Below are positions 1 to 41,210 of a DNA stretch of 64,000 bases, in pieces; positions within the stretch are counted from its first letter, which is position 1; every line of letters starts with the position of its first letter. Origin of the DNA: Strix aluco (Eukaryota > Chordata > Aves > Strigiformes > Strigidae); NCBI RefSeq assembly GCF_031877795.1, contig NC_133933.1, forward strand, positions 64,616,984 through 64,680,983, in the 5' to 3' direction. The position numbers and the translations under genes were made by a program. The notes beneath the pieces are model-generated. The model did not search any database. It was not told where the DNA came from and saw only the letters and a program-made list of their open reading frames with translations.

Positions 1-26
1 AGATGTGTTTGCTCTACATTTTGTAG

Positions 27-214
27 GTGGTACTGGCAGAAGGAAAAGAGAGCGCCCTATGTGAAATTTATGGAGGCAAATTACCCACCGGGGTTCAGTT
101 ATGAAGATTTTGGGCCTCTGTTTACAGCAGAATTCTTTGATCCCAACCAGTGGGCAGATATTCTGAAGGCTTCAGGTGCAAAATATGTTGTCTTAACTTC
201 AAAACATCACGAAG
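27..214 (+). CDS. FUCA2: FUCA2 coding exon 2
   Basis: The acceptor is ttttgtag at the left edge and the donor is gtaagt. The exon begins with the last base of a split codon and encodes [16 protein letters not shown] onward to KHHE, then ends one base into a Gly codon. It covers the start of the catalytic barrel. Confidence 0.93.
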
Positions 215-3200
215 GTAAGTGGAAGGTTTGTGAATGTTAGTAATTGTTGCATTTCTGTCAACAGAAGAAAAATCCAGGTGACTTTCCTGCCTACTAAGAG
301 AGATAGAGAAAGCGAAGCAGGCTTACCTGCCCCAACGCAGCTACATAGGAAACAAACCACCCAAGAAATGTGTGTGCATTTTCCTGACTCTTACACAAAA
401 GCTATGGCCATGAAGCTTGCATAGGAGGAAAAATAGATTGTGCTATTGTTATCTTGCTGTAGGTAAGATAGCCTGAAGCAGTGGGGGCAGCTGAGCTTCC
501 TGCGGTAGCCATAGTTTATTTTTATTGTTGTGCAGTTTATTGCTCAGGGAACCACAAAAGTGAATTCTGTGCTGTTTAACATAAAGAGCTGCTGTGTACA
601 GGCAGTTAACAGAGCTCTGTAGGTTTCTCCGAGGAATTCAGGAGTATGTTCCAGGAGTCAGCTTCAGAGTTAGAAGCATACACAGGGTATAGCTCTTCCT
701 GATGCAGTGTGTAGAAGCCAAAACCTTGAACCAGGTCTGCAACTTTACAGGCATGATTGATTTTTGGCGCTGTAATTGTAAGATGCTTTGCAGAGAAATG
801 TAAAGAAAAAGAAAGTGGTTGGAAGGAAATACGGTAGCAAAGAAAGCATAAAATGCTAAGATGCGATATGATAGTACATCTAGTGCATGATGTTGGTCTT
901 TGGGGAGATATGGGTTCAGGACTGGCAACTCTTTCACTTGTGAATTTTAATCTCGTCTCTGACACACATAAAACCTTGATCTTGATGATGCCCATGGTGT
1001 AATTCCCAGTGATTTCAAAAGAACCATGATTCATTTAGTCTGTCCTGTAGCTGTGGGCATGAATTTTTAGTTTGTTTGTCTAGTTGATACCATTACATGG
1101 ATCCAGTTCACAAAAATATTGCAAGATTTATTAGGCAATGCATATAAAGCAGTTTGAGGGTGAGAGTGCAGCTCCTGTGGCACTGGTTTAAGTCTGCAGT
1201 GCAGTAGTACTTGAAAGTGCTTGTGCCGGATTGCTGTATGTCTGAAATGTTAAATCCCTCCTGATATTTAACGCTGATATTTTAAAAGCTGTTTCAGGAG
1301 TTTTTGCACTCTGCTTATATACATGTACCGAGTAGTTGATCGAGCTGTTGTAAATGTCAAGACAAATGAAAAGTGAACATTTGCCTAAGATGTAAAGAGA
1401 AGGGAGGAGAACAGTCTTTAAATGCAAGCGACGGCTTGTGCGTTCTGCAACTGAGAAAGCATTTTTTCTTCCCAACTGTTGGATATGTATTCACAGTTCA
1501 CATTTGATAGGTCAGCGACAATGTAGATGCCTTGAAAGTTGCTGTATTTTTGGTAAATTTAATTGGGACGTATGAATGGAGTGAATAATTAAGGAGAAGG
1601 AATAATTATCCTAAGCAGTACAGAACTGGAAAATATAAATGCATATGTGTATGTATAAAAAAGTATATAAACATATCTGGCATGGTGTTCTGATGTTATG
1701 ACAACTGTCACTGTGCATAAACAGATTATAGGCATGATTTATACCATAACAATATTATTACATATATGACTTTATTATTTTATATTTATTTTTTGCAACA
1801 CACTTGCAAACTACTTTCCAAAAAGAGGAACTGTAACTTCCCCTCTTCTGCTTCGCTTTCTAATCCTTCTATTTTTCTCTTTTCAGGCTTTACTTTGTGG
1901 GGGTCCAAGTATTCTTGGAACTGGAATGCTGTTGATGTGGGACCAAAACGAGATCTTGTGGCTGAACTAGCAACATCTGTTAGAAACAGAACTGACTTGC
2001 ATTTTGGGTTGTATCATTCCCTGTTTGAATGGTTTAATCCTCTCTTCCTTGAGGATGCCACCAATGTCTTTAAGACGAGAAAGTTTCCAACCAGCAAATC
2101 ATTACCAGAACTCTATGAAATTGTGACCAAGTACCAACCAGAAATAATTTGGTCTGATGGGAATGGGAATGCGCCAGATACTTACTGGAACAGCACTGGT
2201 TTCTTGGCTTGGCTGTATAATGACAGGTGCATAATCATGCTGGTTTAGCTCCTTATCTGAAATTCTGCTCTGTGTCTAGTTTGTCTCATTTTCTGTGTAT
2301 TTTGTGGAACCTGTTACCTCTACTTACTTAAACTAAATATTAATTTTCCTGAAATACAGAATCCAGGTCTTCCCTAGAACTATCAGAGCTTCCTTTAGAA
2401 AAAGACTGTTTCATATTTTTTAACCACATTTGCAGATTAATCAGTTAAGATGGTATTGACTATTCTTCTTAATCGTATTCTTCCCGTATTGTCTACTGCA
2501 CAGACAAGCAGGAGAGCGGGATAATTTGAAATATGGGTGCAAAAGGATGAGAACAGGATTCCTGAAATTGCACTTAACATAATTGTAATAAATTAATAGT
2601 ATAGAAGTCATCCTAAATGTTAGTTTGTGGGAGGGGTTTACACTGGCTGTGACTGTATTTCATAGAATAAAAATGATAAAATTTCTCTGTTTCCAGTCCA
2701 GTCCGGGACACAGTTGTGACCAATGACCGCTGGGGAGTTGGCAGCATCTGTACACATGGTGGCTTCTACACTTGTAGCGACCGGTATAACCCCGGCCACC
2801 TCCTGCCTCACAAGTGGGAGAACTGTATGACTATTGACAGGAGGTCGTGGGGGTACAGGAGGAATGCCCAGCTTGACGATTACCTCACAATCGAGGACTT
2901 GGTGAAGGTACAGTGGGACAAAGGAGTTGCTTGCAACTTCTGATTCTCCCAATTATTATATTATACTATATAACATTTCAATTATGTATCTATTTTTATA
3001 AAAAGTATTATTTCAATTGAATAATGAATTGATGAAATAATAAATCATTTTGTTCATTTGCAGCCTAACACTGACAGGATGGAATATCCATGTAATTCTT
3101 ATTAATTTTATAGAAATGACTAAGAGAAAAATTATCTAGTAAAAATTCAGTCAGTGTCTTAGAAGCTGTTTCCCCAGTGAGTAACTGGCCAATCTGATCT

Positions 3201-6200
3201 GGATAGCCTCATAGTTACTTTTTCTACTAAATTTTTCTAGTAACTGCACCTCTAAGTTGATGAGAAGCAAACAGTTACAGTTTCACAGTTCCTGTTTAGG
3301 AACTCCTGATTGAAGGGGACATCTTTTTCCCCTTCTAGCTAGAAACAGTTTATGACTCTTAATAGTCCTTTTATCTTGTAGCGAGAAACTTTCCTTTCAT
3401 CCCACTTAATTTAAAAAAGAAAAACCAACATGCTTATTACAGACATACAGATACACACTAAGGCAGACAGCTGGTGTTAACAGAACATGGGTTCCCTTTG
3501 CTAGTCTAAGATTAATACCTTAGAAGGATTTGAAGCTTAGGAAAACTGAATGAAAGGAAGACTGATCGATCTTTCAGGTAAATGCATTTAACTGTAAAAT
3601 TCAACTGGTAAGGGGAAGATTGTTTGTTATTGTTGCTTAATCTAAATCTCTTCCTAGTATTGTCCTTGCAAAAGATAATTTCAAATTGAAGTAACCTGTT
3701 TTCAGAGGCAGAAGGTTTAAATTCATTTAGTAACTTGTCTCCAGCTCTGTTCCTCAGACTTGTGCATCTCAGCCCATGATCTCTGGAGGGCAGTGTGGAT
3801 GTGAACACAAATATTTAAGGACTGTAGAAGGCTGCCTCCTGTTTTACAGATGTCTCTGTAAAATAGGGAGAGCATAAAAGAGAGAAAGAAGGAAGTTTCT
3901 TCTCTCAGCTTCAGTAAAAATGAAGTGGCGTCTATTGCCTTATTCTCCTCTTGTGTAGAGAAATCACCTATCCATTCTATCGGTAAAACCCTCATGAAAT
4001 TCCTGCAGAAGTTGAAATGTTAAAAAGTTGTAGGATCTGATTCTAATATAAATTCAGTCAGGCGTATTAGTGCAAAAATGTATTTCGGGCTGTTTTCTGC
4101 CACAAAAATTGACAGCAGAGCTTTGTTTTATGGGAGCTTAAAGTTTGTATTGACTGTTGGGATGACCCCCAAAGTCTAAATGTGCAGCAGTAACACAACT
4201 CGTTCAGTTCATTGTCCTGAAGCAGTATGGCAGACTTTAGGAAATTCTTCAAATGTATGATTTCATTAGCCGTAACCATATGCTCTGTGTATGTGTTTAA
4301 AAACATTTCAGCAACTTGTAGAAACAGTGTCTTGTGGAGGAAATCTCTTGATGAATGTTGGGCCCACTCACGATGGTCGCATTGCTGTTGTATTTGAGGA
4401 ACGCCTGAGGCAGATGGGTGCCTGGCTGAAAGTCAACGGGGAAGCCATCTATGGAACGAAACCATGGAGAGCACAGAACGACACGGTCACACCAGATGTG
4501 TGGTAAGGCTACAGAATCAAAACGTACGCTGCGTAAAGCAGCAGCAGTGTGTGTGAAACTTTGAAGTTCTTAGTGACTTGATGCTACAGAAATCGCCAGC
4601 TTAGTTTGTATGCTGTGAAGAAATTAACCCTTTCATCAGTTTAAGTAACTGCACATAAAAATAAAACTGGGTAGACAATGGGTGTTGGAGACTGTAGTTC
4701 TGGGATGATGCTGAGGCTGAAGGGAAGGTTGCAAGCATTTCCTCAGTGATCTTGTGCTTCTTAGTGTAGCTGGCAACAGAAACTATAAAGAAAAAATATA
4801 AATCCAGAAATACAAAACTTCTATGAAGTGTTTTATCTATACAAAGCAATAGTTCATGTCAGTGTTTAGAGAGAAAGAGGGGAGAGAAAGAAACTAGAAA
4901 TCAGTCTAGTATATTCTGCATTTCTTTTTAAGGTAAAAATGCGTGGGAAGATAACAGTAATTACTTGGTCACTAAATTGAGTCAGTCTCTGGACTCTCTC
5001 CTCTGCCTTCATGCCTCATAGCTGCTGTAATGCCTTAATGATCCATCGGGGTTTTGGTCTTGACCCTCTTCTCTGCCCCAGTGGCCTTTTTACTCCTGTT
5101 CCCAGTAAGATTTGGCTATCTGGCTTTATCCTTGAAATGCTGAACTATTGACTGTTTAGTAAAACCACTTCCAAAAGCAATAAAACATTGTAACTAAATG
5201 AAGGAAGGAGGGAGGAATGTTTCAAGTGTATGCCACAAGATTTCCAAGGACATACTGTAGATAATATCTGCTGAAATTAAGTTTTTAAAAAACTAGCAGT
5301 GCAAGGTGGAAGCTTTGTTGTTGCTCATGTTCTTGTTATTTTTTTAAGTGTAATATCTGTATGTTTGTGTATAATGTGAGTTAGTGTGTTTTTTTGAATA
5401 TAACCCACAATTTTCTGTTAATGATCCCCCCTGCCCTGCAAGTACCTCCTTATACAGCTAAACAGCAGTGAGTTGTTATATGCTTGCTAAAGTTACTACA
5501 GATGTTGACCTCTGAGTTCAGTTCTTTAATAAGTGTCCATTACCTCTAGTTTGTTGGAAATAATTTTCAAGGAACAGTACTTTATTAAAGAGTATACATT
5601 GTCTGAAAAGATGGTTGTGTGTGTGAAAATGTAATTGATGCTGATTTGTTTTCAAATCCATTTTTCCAGTCTGAAAAGCAGTCTATGTATCACTTCAGAA
5701 AATTTACAAGGAGAAGCTAACATGCATTTCTGTTCCCCATGTCAACCCAGGTACACTTTCAGCCCTAAAGAAGGCAAAGTCAATGCTGTCTTCCTTAACT
5801 GGCCAGTTTCCGGGACTCTGGAACTTGGTGAGCCACAGGCTAAGCTTGGAGAAACACAGGTAAAAGACAGCATGCCCCTACTCCCCCTTTCCCCTCTAGA
5901 ACAGCGAGACTTTTCAGACACAGTGCAAGAAATGAAGATGCTCTGAAGGAAGACACCTCTAGGATTTGTCATGTTCCATTGTTTATTTTAGTTTCTGGTG
6001 TCTTTGGGAATGCACAGCTCTTGGGACAGAGTGTTGGAAGAGACCCAGCGAAATGTTTGGTTTTGTTCTGGGACCTCCCTGTCATAGTCCTCCCAGTGGG
6101 ATGTTTCTTCTCCAGCAAATAAAGATAGACTGAGTTGTTGCTGGGATATGTTTTAGCTTGCAAACTAAAGATCACAAAAAGAGGCCAAGTAGCAGGGGAA

Positions 6201-7439
6201 AAAAAACTGCTGCTCCTCTTGTTTCCCGTGTAGCTTCTTAACTCAGCATGACCTTTATAAATGGCCATCCTCATGACACTGGTGATACTGGAATTGCTGT
6301 AATGGTACAGTAGTTTTAAGTCAAAGCCGTGTGCAAAGGGAAAGCACACAGAGGTTTTTGCTGCCTGGGGAGGCTAAATAGTAAGTCAGTGCAACCCTAG
6401 ATGTGTCTATTACAGCAAGTGGTGTTCAGAAGTTGAGGACACTGGTGTCACGCCTACACTAGCGAGTAGCATACCCCGGTGGAAGCAGGTTTATAGAGCA
6501 GAACAGCTGGTGCTCAGGACTGGCTATCAACACCGTGCATTTAAGGTGGGGATTCACTTTGGCTTAGCTCTGTTCTGCTCTCGTGCATTGGATGTCCACT
6601 AGCTGCTGAAATGCATTAAGGGTGCTTCTGGACTGCCTCTTCTGATCCAGTTCCATATGAAGATAATCTACTTGGTGCTAAGACAGCTCTGTGATAAGGA
6701 AGAAAGAGTAATTTCAGAAGTGATGTAGCTGCATCTTGAATTTTGGAGAGGCATCTGGACTGTATATGCACAAGAGAGTAACATTCCTCAGCGGTAGAGA
6801 CTGGTCTTTCCACTGCTTTGAGCATTTCACCAGCTGGCGTAAGAGTCTCACCATAAAACCTATTTGTGTGTTTTTAGCGGAGGGGTTCTTCAGGTCAGCT
6901 TTGTTTGAGATATCTGGCTGTGCTCTGTAAGAAACGCTGATGTCCATTCAAGTCTACAAGTTTCCCCAAGGGAAACTGACATTTCAGAAGTAGTTGATAC
7001 AAAGCCGTGTACTGCAGCACCCAGATCCCTGCTTAGTTTCAGATCCCACCCCAAATACTTCTGAAAAGTATTTCTTTACCTTTTACAGCCCTAACTACTT
7101 CTCACTAGCTTTATTACTTACACATGATCTACAAGTATTTTTTTATTTTAATAATTATCCTTCATTTGGTTGGCAAGGGGCATTTAAGGCTAATTGGACA
7201 GTAAGGTAACTATGGATCAGCACTTCTTTTGTCACTGTTGCAACCCTATGCACTTGGAAAAGGTGCTGTTCTAATTACAGTGTATGTTTCTACCTCAGGT
7301 GGAGCTGGTTGGCTACAAGGAACTGCTGAAATGGGTTGCACTGGGAGAAAAGGGAATCGTCATAGCTCTACCTCAGTTAACTCCTAAGCAATTGCCATGT
7401 CAGTGGGGCTGGACTTTACAACTGACTGATATAAACTGA
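27..7439 (+). CDS. FUCA2: alpha-L-fucosidase 2 (secreted GH29 fucosidase), exons 2-7, 5' partial
   Basis: FUCA2 is a glycoside hydrolase family 29 retaining alpha-L-fucosidase that removes fucose from N-glycans and glycolipids; it is secreted or lysosomal. Coding exons are 27-214, 1887-2226, 2697-2907, 4312-4502, 5751-5859 and 7299-7439, together about 392 codons plus stop, all with GT-AG introns and continuous frame. The human protein is about 467 residues, so exon 1 (signal peptide and about 75 residues) lies left of the window. Visible family marks are HHEGFTLW across the first junction, WSDG with the presumed nucleophile Asp at 2156-2158, and the GH29 signature P-x2-L-x3-K-W-E-x-C at 2791-2826. 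N-glycosylation sequons NRT, NST and NDT are present. FUCA1 is the paralogue; the match to FUCA2 is much closer (for example the C-terminal half of exon 5 and exon 7). The gene faces PEX3 tail to tail. Confidence 0.95.
215..1886 (+). other. FUCA2 intron 2
   Basis: AT-rich intron with no coding signal. The open frames on either strand here (the longest is 142 codons on the minus strand at 606-1034) lack homology that I recognise. A strong pyrimidine tract precedes the acceptor. Confidence 0.85.
1887..2226 (+). CDS. FUCA2: FUCA2 coding exon 3 (catalytic)
   Basis: 340 bp exon between tttcag and gtgcat. It encodes [14 protein letters not shown] through to GFLAWLYND, including WSDG with the presumed nucleophile Asp, plus sequons NRT and NST. 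The frame enters at phase 1 and leaves at phase 2. Open frame continues upstream of the acceptor, but that part is intronic. Confidence 0.95.
2227..2696 (+). other. FUCA2 intron 3
   Basis: Short AT-rich intron; nothing else recognised in it. Confidence 0.85.
2697..2907 (+). CDS. FUCA2: FUCA2 coding exon 4 (GH29 signature)
   Basis: 211 bp exon. It encodes [16 protein letters not shown] through DLVK. The PROSITE-type fucosidase signature around the conserved Cys reads [12 protein letters not shown] at 2791-2826. It ends at a codon boundary before gtacag. Confidence 0.95.
2908..4311 (+). other. FUCA2 intron 4
   Basis: AT-rich intron without coding or RNA-gene signal. I could not assign any repeat family in it. 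Confidence 0.8.
4312..4502 (+). CDS. FUCA2: FUCA2 coding exon 5
   Basis: 191 bp exon encoding [18 protein letters not shown] through NDTVTPDVW (last codon split). The segment [13 protein letters not shown] is a strongly conserved GH29 block, and NDT is a glycosylation sequon. Confidence 0.95.
4503..5750 (+). other. FUCA2 intron 5
   Basis: Non-coding intron with T-rich and GT-rich low-complexity patches around 5330-5400. No gene or classified repeat seen. Confidence 0.8.
5751..5859 (+). CDS. FUCA2: FUCA2 coding exon 6
   Basis: 109 bp exon after caacccag. It encodes [18 protein letters not shown] through KLGETQ and belongs to the C-terminal beta-sandwich domain. It ends in phase 0 before gtaaaa. 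Confidence 0.93.
5860..7298 (+). other. FUCA2 intron 6
   Basis: Intron without recognised genes. Several open frames occur on both strands, all under 130 codons and without family resemblance. Confidence 0.8.
7299..7439 (+). CDS. FUCA2: FUCA2 coding exon 7 (terminal) with stop
   Basis: Terminal exon after tacctcag. It encodes [18 protein letters not shown] through [11 protein letters not shown], ending with TGA at 7437-7439. The CQWGW segment matches the C-terminus of vertebrate FUCA2. Confidence 0.94.
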   Translation: MELVGYKELLKWVALGEKGIVIALPQLTPKQLPCQWGWTLQLTDIN

Positions 7440-8540
7440 GCCACACCCTGCTGGAGCCTTGGCTAGGAGGGAATGCTGGTGCTTTGCCCAGTTTCTCATC
7501 ACTGGTTTCTAACTCTTACTTGCTTGACTGAGAAACATCAATAATTTCACTTATTGGATGGAACGGAATGAACCTCACATGAAATCTAGCACTAGATAGT
7601 TGAATCTCTGCATACCATTTGTTTCTTTGCATCTACCTTGACTCTCCACTTTTTTTAGTCAGTTTCTTGCCAAGTTATGTGAAGGAACAGGGGGAGAAAA
7701 ACACAGGGACTGGATTTTTAAAGCCATAAGAAATAACAAAGCCAGCTCAAGCCAGCATTCAAATGCACATAAATCAGTTGTATACCTTCTTTAATGCAAG
7801 GAATTGAACTTCTACAAAACTGTACAGTAAAAACTGAGAGAAAAGAATAAACTTGTTGCACACAACTGGAAAAACTGTCAGTTTCAGCTGTGTAGGGGAA
7901 TGCATCTGCAAGAACAGTCCTCTGAGGGTTAGGAATTCATCACAAATGCATGGAGGCAAGGTATATGTACATCTTCATTTCTTATCCTGAAAAATCAGTA
8001 ATTTTACATGTTCCTACTCTTGAGTAATTCTACCCATTATTGGGACACAAGTAAAGTGGGAGGGTTTTTTGCTGTTTTGTATAATTTTACATGGTTAAAG
8101 CTGACTCTTGTTTGCAGCCACTGTTTTTACACAGTTACCAGGGTGCCTTCTGTGGACTATTAAACAAAACATACATTCACTGACTAACTTATTTTAAAAA
8201 AAGAAATAATCAGGAGTTGCTAGGGATCTTCAACTTTGGCAGAGACACAACATTTTAAGCAGAGGGTAGATTGCATCCAGCTTGAAAAATTCCCAAACTC
8301 ATCATGTGTCAGGATGTGAAGGGACAGACCTGCACTGTGAAGTTTGCAGAGAGGGGGAGGTAGAGGATACAAAAAACATTGTTTCCTGTAAACACTAAAG
8401 GCTTATTTTTTCTGAGTAACACTAAGAAGTGCAAAACTATTGCTGTGTAAGCTAAATTTACTCTTTCAGCTATGTCAGGATTAAGTGATGGGCCCAATGA
8501 AGTTATTACCTTTCCTGCTAGTAATGTTAATACACAAACA
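7440..8540 (+). other. FUCA2 3'UTR and tail-to-tail gap before PEX3
   Basis: The 3'UTR of FUCA2 starts here; its end is not fixed by sequence alone. Plus-strand poly(A) signal candidates are AATAAA at 7846-7851 and ATTAAA at 8159-8164. No coding signal is seen. Confidence 0.6.
7846..7851 (+). promoter_or_regulatory. candidate FUCA2 poly(A) signal
   Basis: AATAAA hexamer on the plus strand about 410 bases after the FUCA2 stop, with T-rich and GT-containing sequence following. Usage is inferred, not shown. Confidence 0.4.
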
Positions 8541-9232
8541 AAACTTTACATTAAAATATTTTATTACAATACAGACAATTGGGCTCAAAATTAATACAAA
8601 TTAAGATAAAATATTTACAAGTTAATGTGTACAGTGTAGCTGTTTGAACAGCATAAACGAGAACTTCTAAAAATCCACATTCCTTTAGTATTAAGTAACA
8701 GAGAGAGCACCCCCCCCCAGCTTGTTCAAGAGGAACATGCATCAGTTGGCAAAGGCTTTCTGAAAAATGAGAGATTCTTTGAAATAAGATTTGTAAAATT
8801 AAGGGAGAAAAAAAAAGTTTTCCTTTACAAAAAGAAAAATTTGGGAGGCAAGAGAGGCCTTCATTCTGGTACTTTGTGCTATTCTTAGATCACTAGCATT
8901 TTTCCAAAACTTACACACCCCAGGCAAATAAGTGTTTTTTTTGGTAACGTTGTAATACTGCCACCACATGCCATAAAAATAATCAAATGAATTATGGAAG
9001 AGTTTAACCACTTTTTTAATAGAAAAGTCTTTACATACAATGATTCTTTCAACAAGAATAGGTGTTTGAAACAGAATTCTATTAGAACAAATATGGGCTC
9101 ACTCCCCCTTTTTTCAGAACGGTCTTTTTGCTGGTCTACCACTCCTACACCATTATAAAATTAACCCAAGTCTCATCAGTAGTCACAAGGGATTTGTTAT
9201 AAATACAAGATCTATTTCTATAAATGTGCAGT
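8541..9232 (-). other. PEX3: PEX3 3'UTR (predicted)
   Basis: Non-coding AT-rich stretch after the PEX3 stop, ending near a minus-strand AATAAA at 8560-8565. The length of about 0.7 kb is an estimate from that signal. Confidence 0.55.
8560..8565 (-). promoter_or_regulatory. candidate PEX3 poly(A) signal
   Basis: Plus-strand tttatt is AATAAA on the minus strand, about 670 bases past the PEX3 stop. A plus-strand ATTAAA sits at 8550-8555, almost back to back with it. Confidence 0.5.
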
Positions 9233-29492
<20,260 letters not shown>

Positions 29493-29626
29493 CCTGCGCG
29501 CCCGGCCCGGCCCGGCCGCCCCTCGCCTCCCCGCGTCGGCGGAAGGGGCGGTGGTAGTGGCCCCACCCGCGGTGCCTCGCCGCCCGGCCCCCCGGAAACA
29601 CCGCCCGCGCTCCGCCGGTGCCGGCC
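29493..29626. promoter_or_regulatory. bidirectional PEX3/ADAT2 promoter
   Basis: Only 134 bases separate the two start codons. The gap is TATA-less and GC-rich. It has an ETS/GABP-type core CGGAAG (29,540-29,545) directly overlapping a GC box GGGGCGG (29,545-29,551), and a second CGGAAA near 29,593. Such overlapping ETS and Sp1 sites are typical of divergent housekeeping promoters. Transcription start sites are not determined. Confidence 0.8.
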
Positions 29627-40076
<10,450 letters not shown>

Positions 40077-40157
40077 CCTGATGGGGGACAGAAACTTACC
40101 AAAAAATGATACATGAAGGTGTCTCCAGCATCCTTCTTTTTTAAAATGTACAGTCCA

Positions 40158-40163
40158 ATTAAA
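40158..40163 (+). promoter_or_regulatory. candidate proximal ADAT2 poly(A) signal
   Basis: ATTAAA about 80 bases after the stop, followed by a T/GT-rich stretch (taatgttctgtacagttttt). Confidence 0.55.
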
Positions 40164-41204
40164 CTATGTCTAATGTTCTGTACAGTTTTTACTAATTGGA
40201 TACTTACTACCTGTTCCTACGTTTCTATGTATGTGATTTCTGCTTATCGTACATGACCAAACAGAAGACTAAGTGGCTGTTTTTAGAAAAAGAAAAATGT
40301 GTGGTTCAAGTTCGCTTGTTTACAGCCAGGTGGATCCATTAAAATGATGCCATTCTGTACATTCTGGACTATTTTCTTTCCTTCTGTCTGTGGAGAAGCA
40401 TCTTGCTTTTCAATAGTAAATGTTTGCTTAGGCAAGTAAGTATATCTCTTGGAACGTTACGTTTGTAAGACCTTCACAGTGCTTGTGTGTATATTTAATC
40501 AAAAGGCATATAAGGAATTGTACAGTCCTTGAAGACTTGAGATAAGACTGTTCTTTTTTTTTTTTTTATGCTCCCTCTAGCATAAGCCAAATTTTCAGAC
40601 CACTTCTGAAAGTCACGTGCATATGTAGACAGGTGTATATGCAGCATCACACGTCTCAGTTTGTGTGTGCTGTTGCTTAATAGGTGTAAGCAAGCATCAC
40701 TTGGCTGCACAGCATCTTCATACAAAGTTGTGGAGAAACTGGCCACAACTCTAGACTGTCCACTCCTTTTGTGAATATTAGCATAAGAAATGCTCTGTTG
40801 TAAGAATCTGCTAAGAAATTGAAGTTGTTTTCAGCTACTAAATTATAGTAACCGAGACGGGCAGATGCATGTGAAAACCAGGAAATGAAATTGACAATAG
40901 TATGAAGAAAATATATTTGAGATATTTATCTTTTTGTAGCAGTGGTTGGCTTTGTAATTTCCATGTACTTTGCTTGGCCATGCAGTAATTTATAATCCAG
41001 AAGAGGGCCTTACAGTTCCACTAATGAATTAAGAATACAAGTACAGTTCAAGCTTGATTATATACCTCTTAGCGGATACTTGTGAAACTGTTTATAGTCT
41101 ATTCAAAAATTCAAGAAATGCCCTAACTTTTTTTTTTAATGTAAAAGTGGTTAGAATTCTGTGACTATAAAAACTGAATACAATTAGAACTTTTAGATAT
41201 TTCA

Positions 41205-41210
41205 AATAAA
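41205..41210 (+). promoter_or_regulatory. candidate distal ADAT2 poly(A) signal
   Basis: AATAAA followed within 20 bases by a T-rich element (gtgttttttaaaa). Confidence 0.45.

Noticed and set aside
606..1034. 142-codon minus-strand open frame
   Set aside because: It lies inside FUCA2 intron 2, overlaps another frame and resembles no protein family.
1766..1886. Upstream extension of FUCA2 exon 3 as a separate start
   Set aside because: The in-frame ATG lies in the intron; the acceptor at 1886 and the frame from exon 2 explain the exon.
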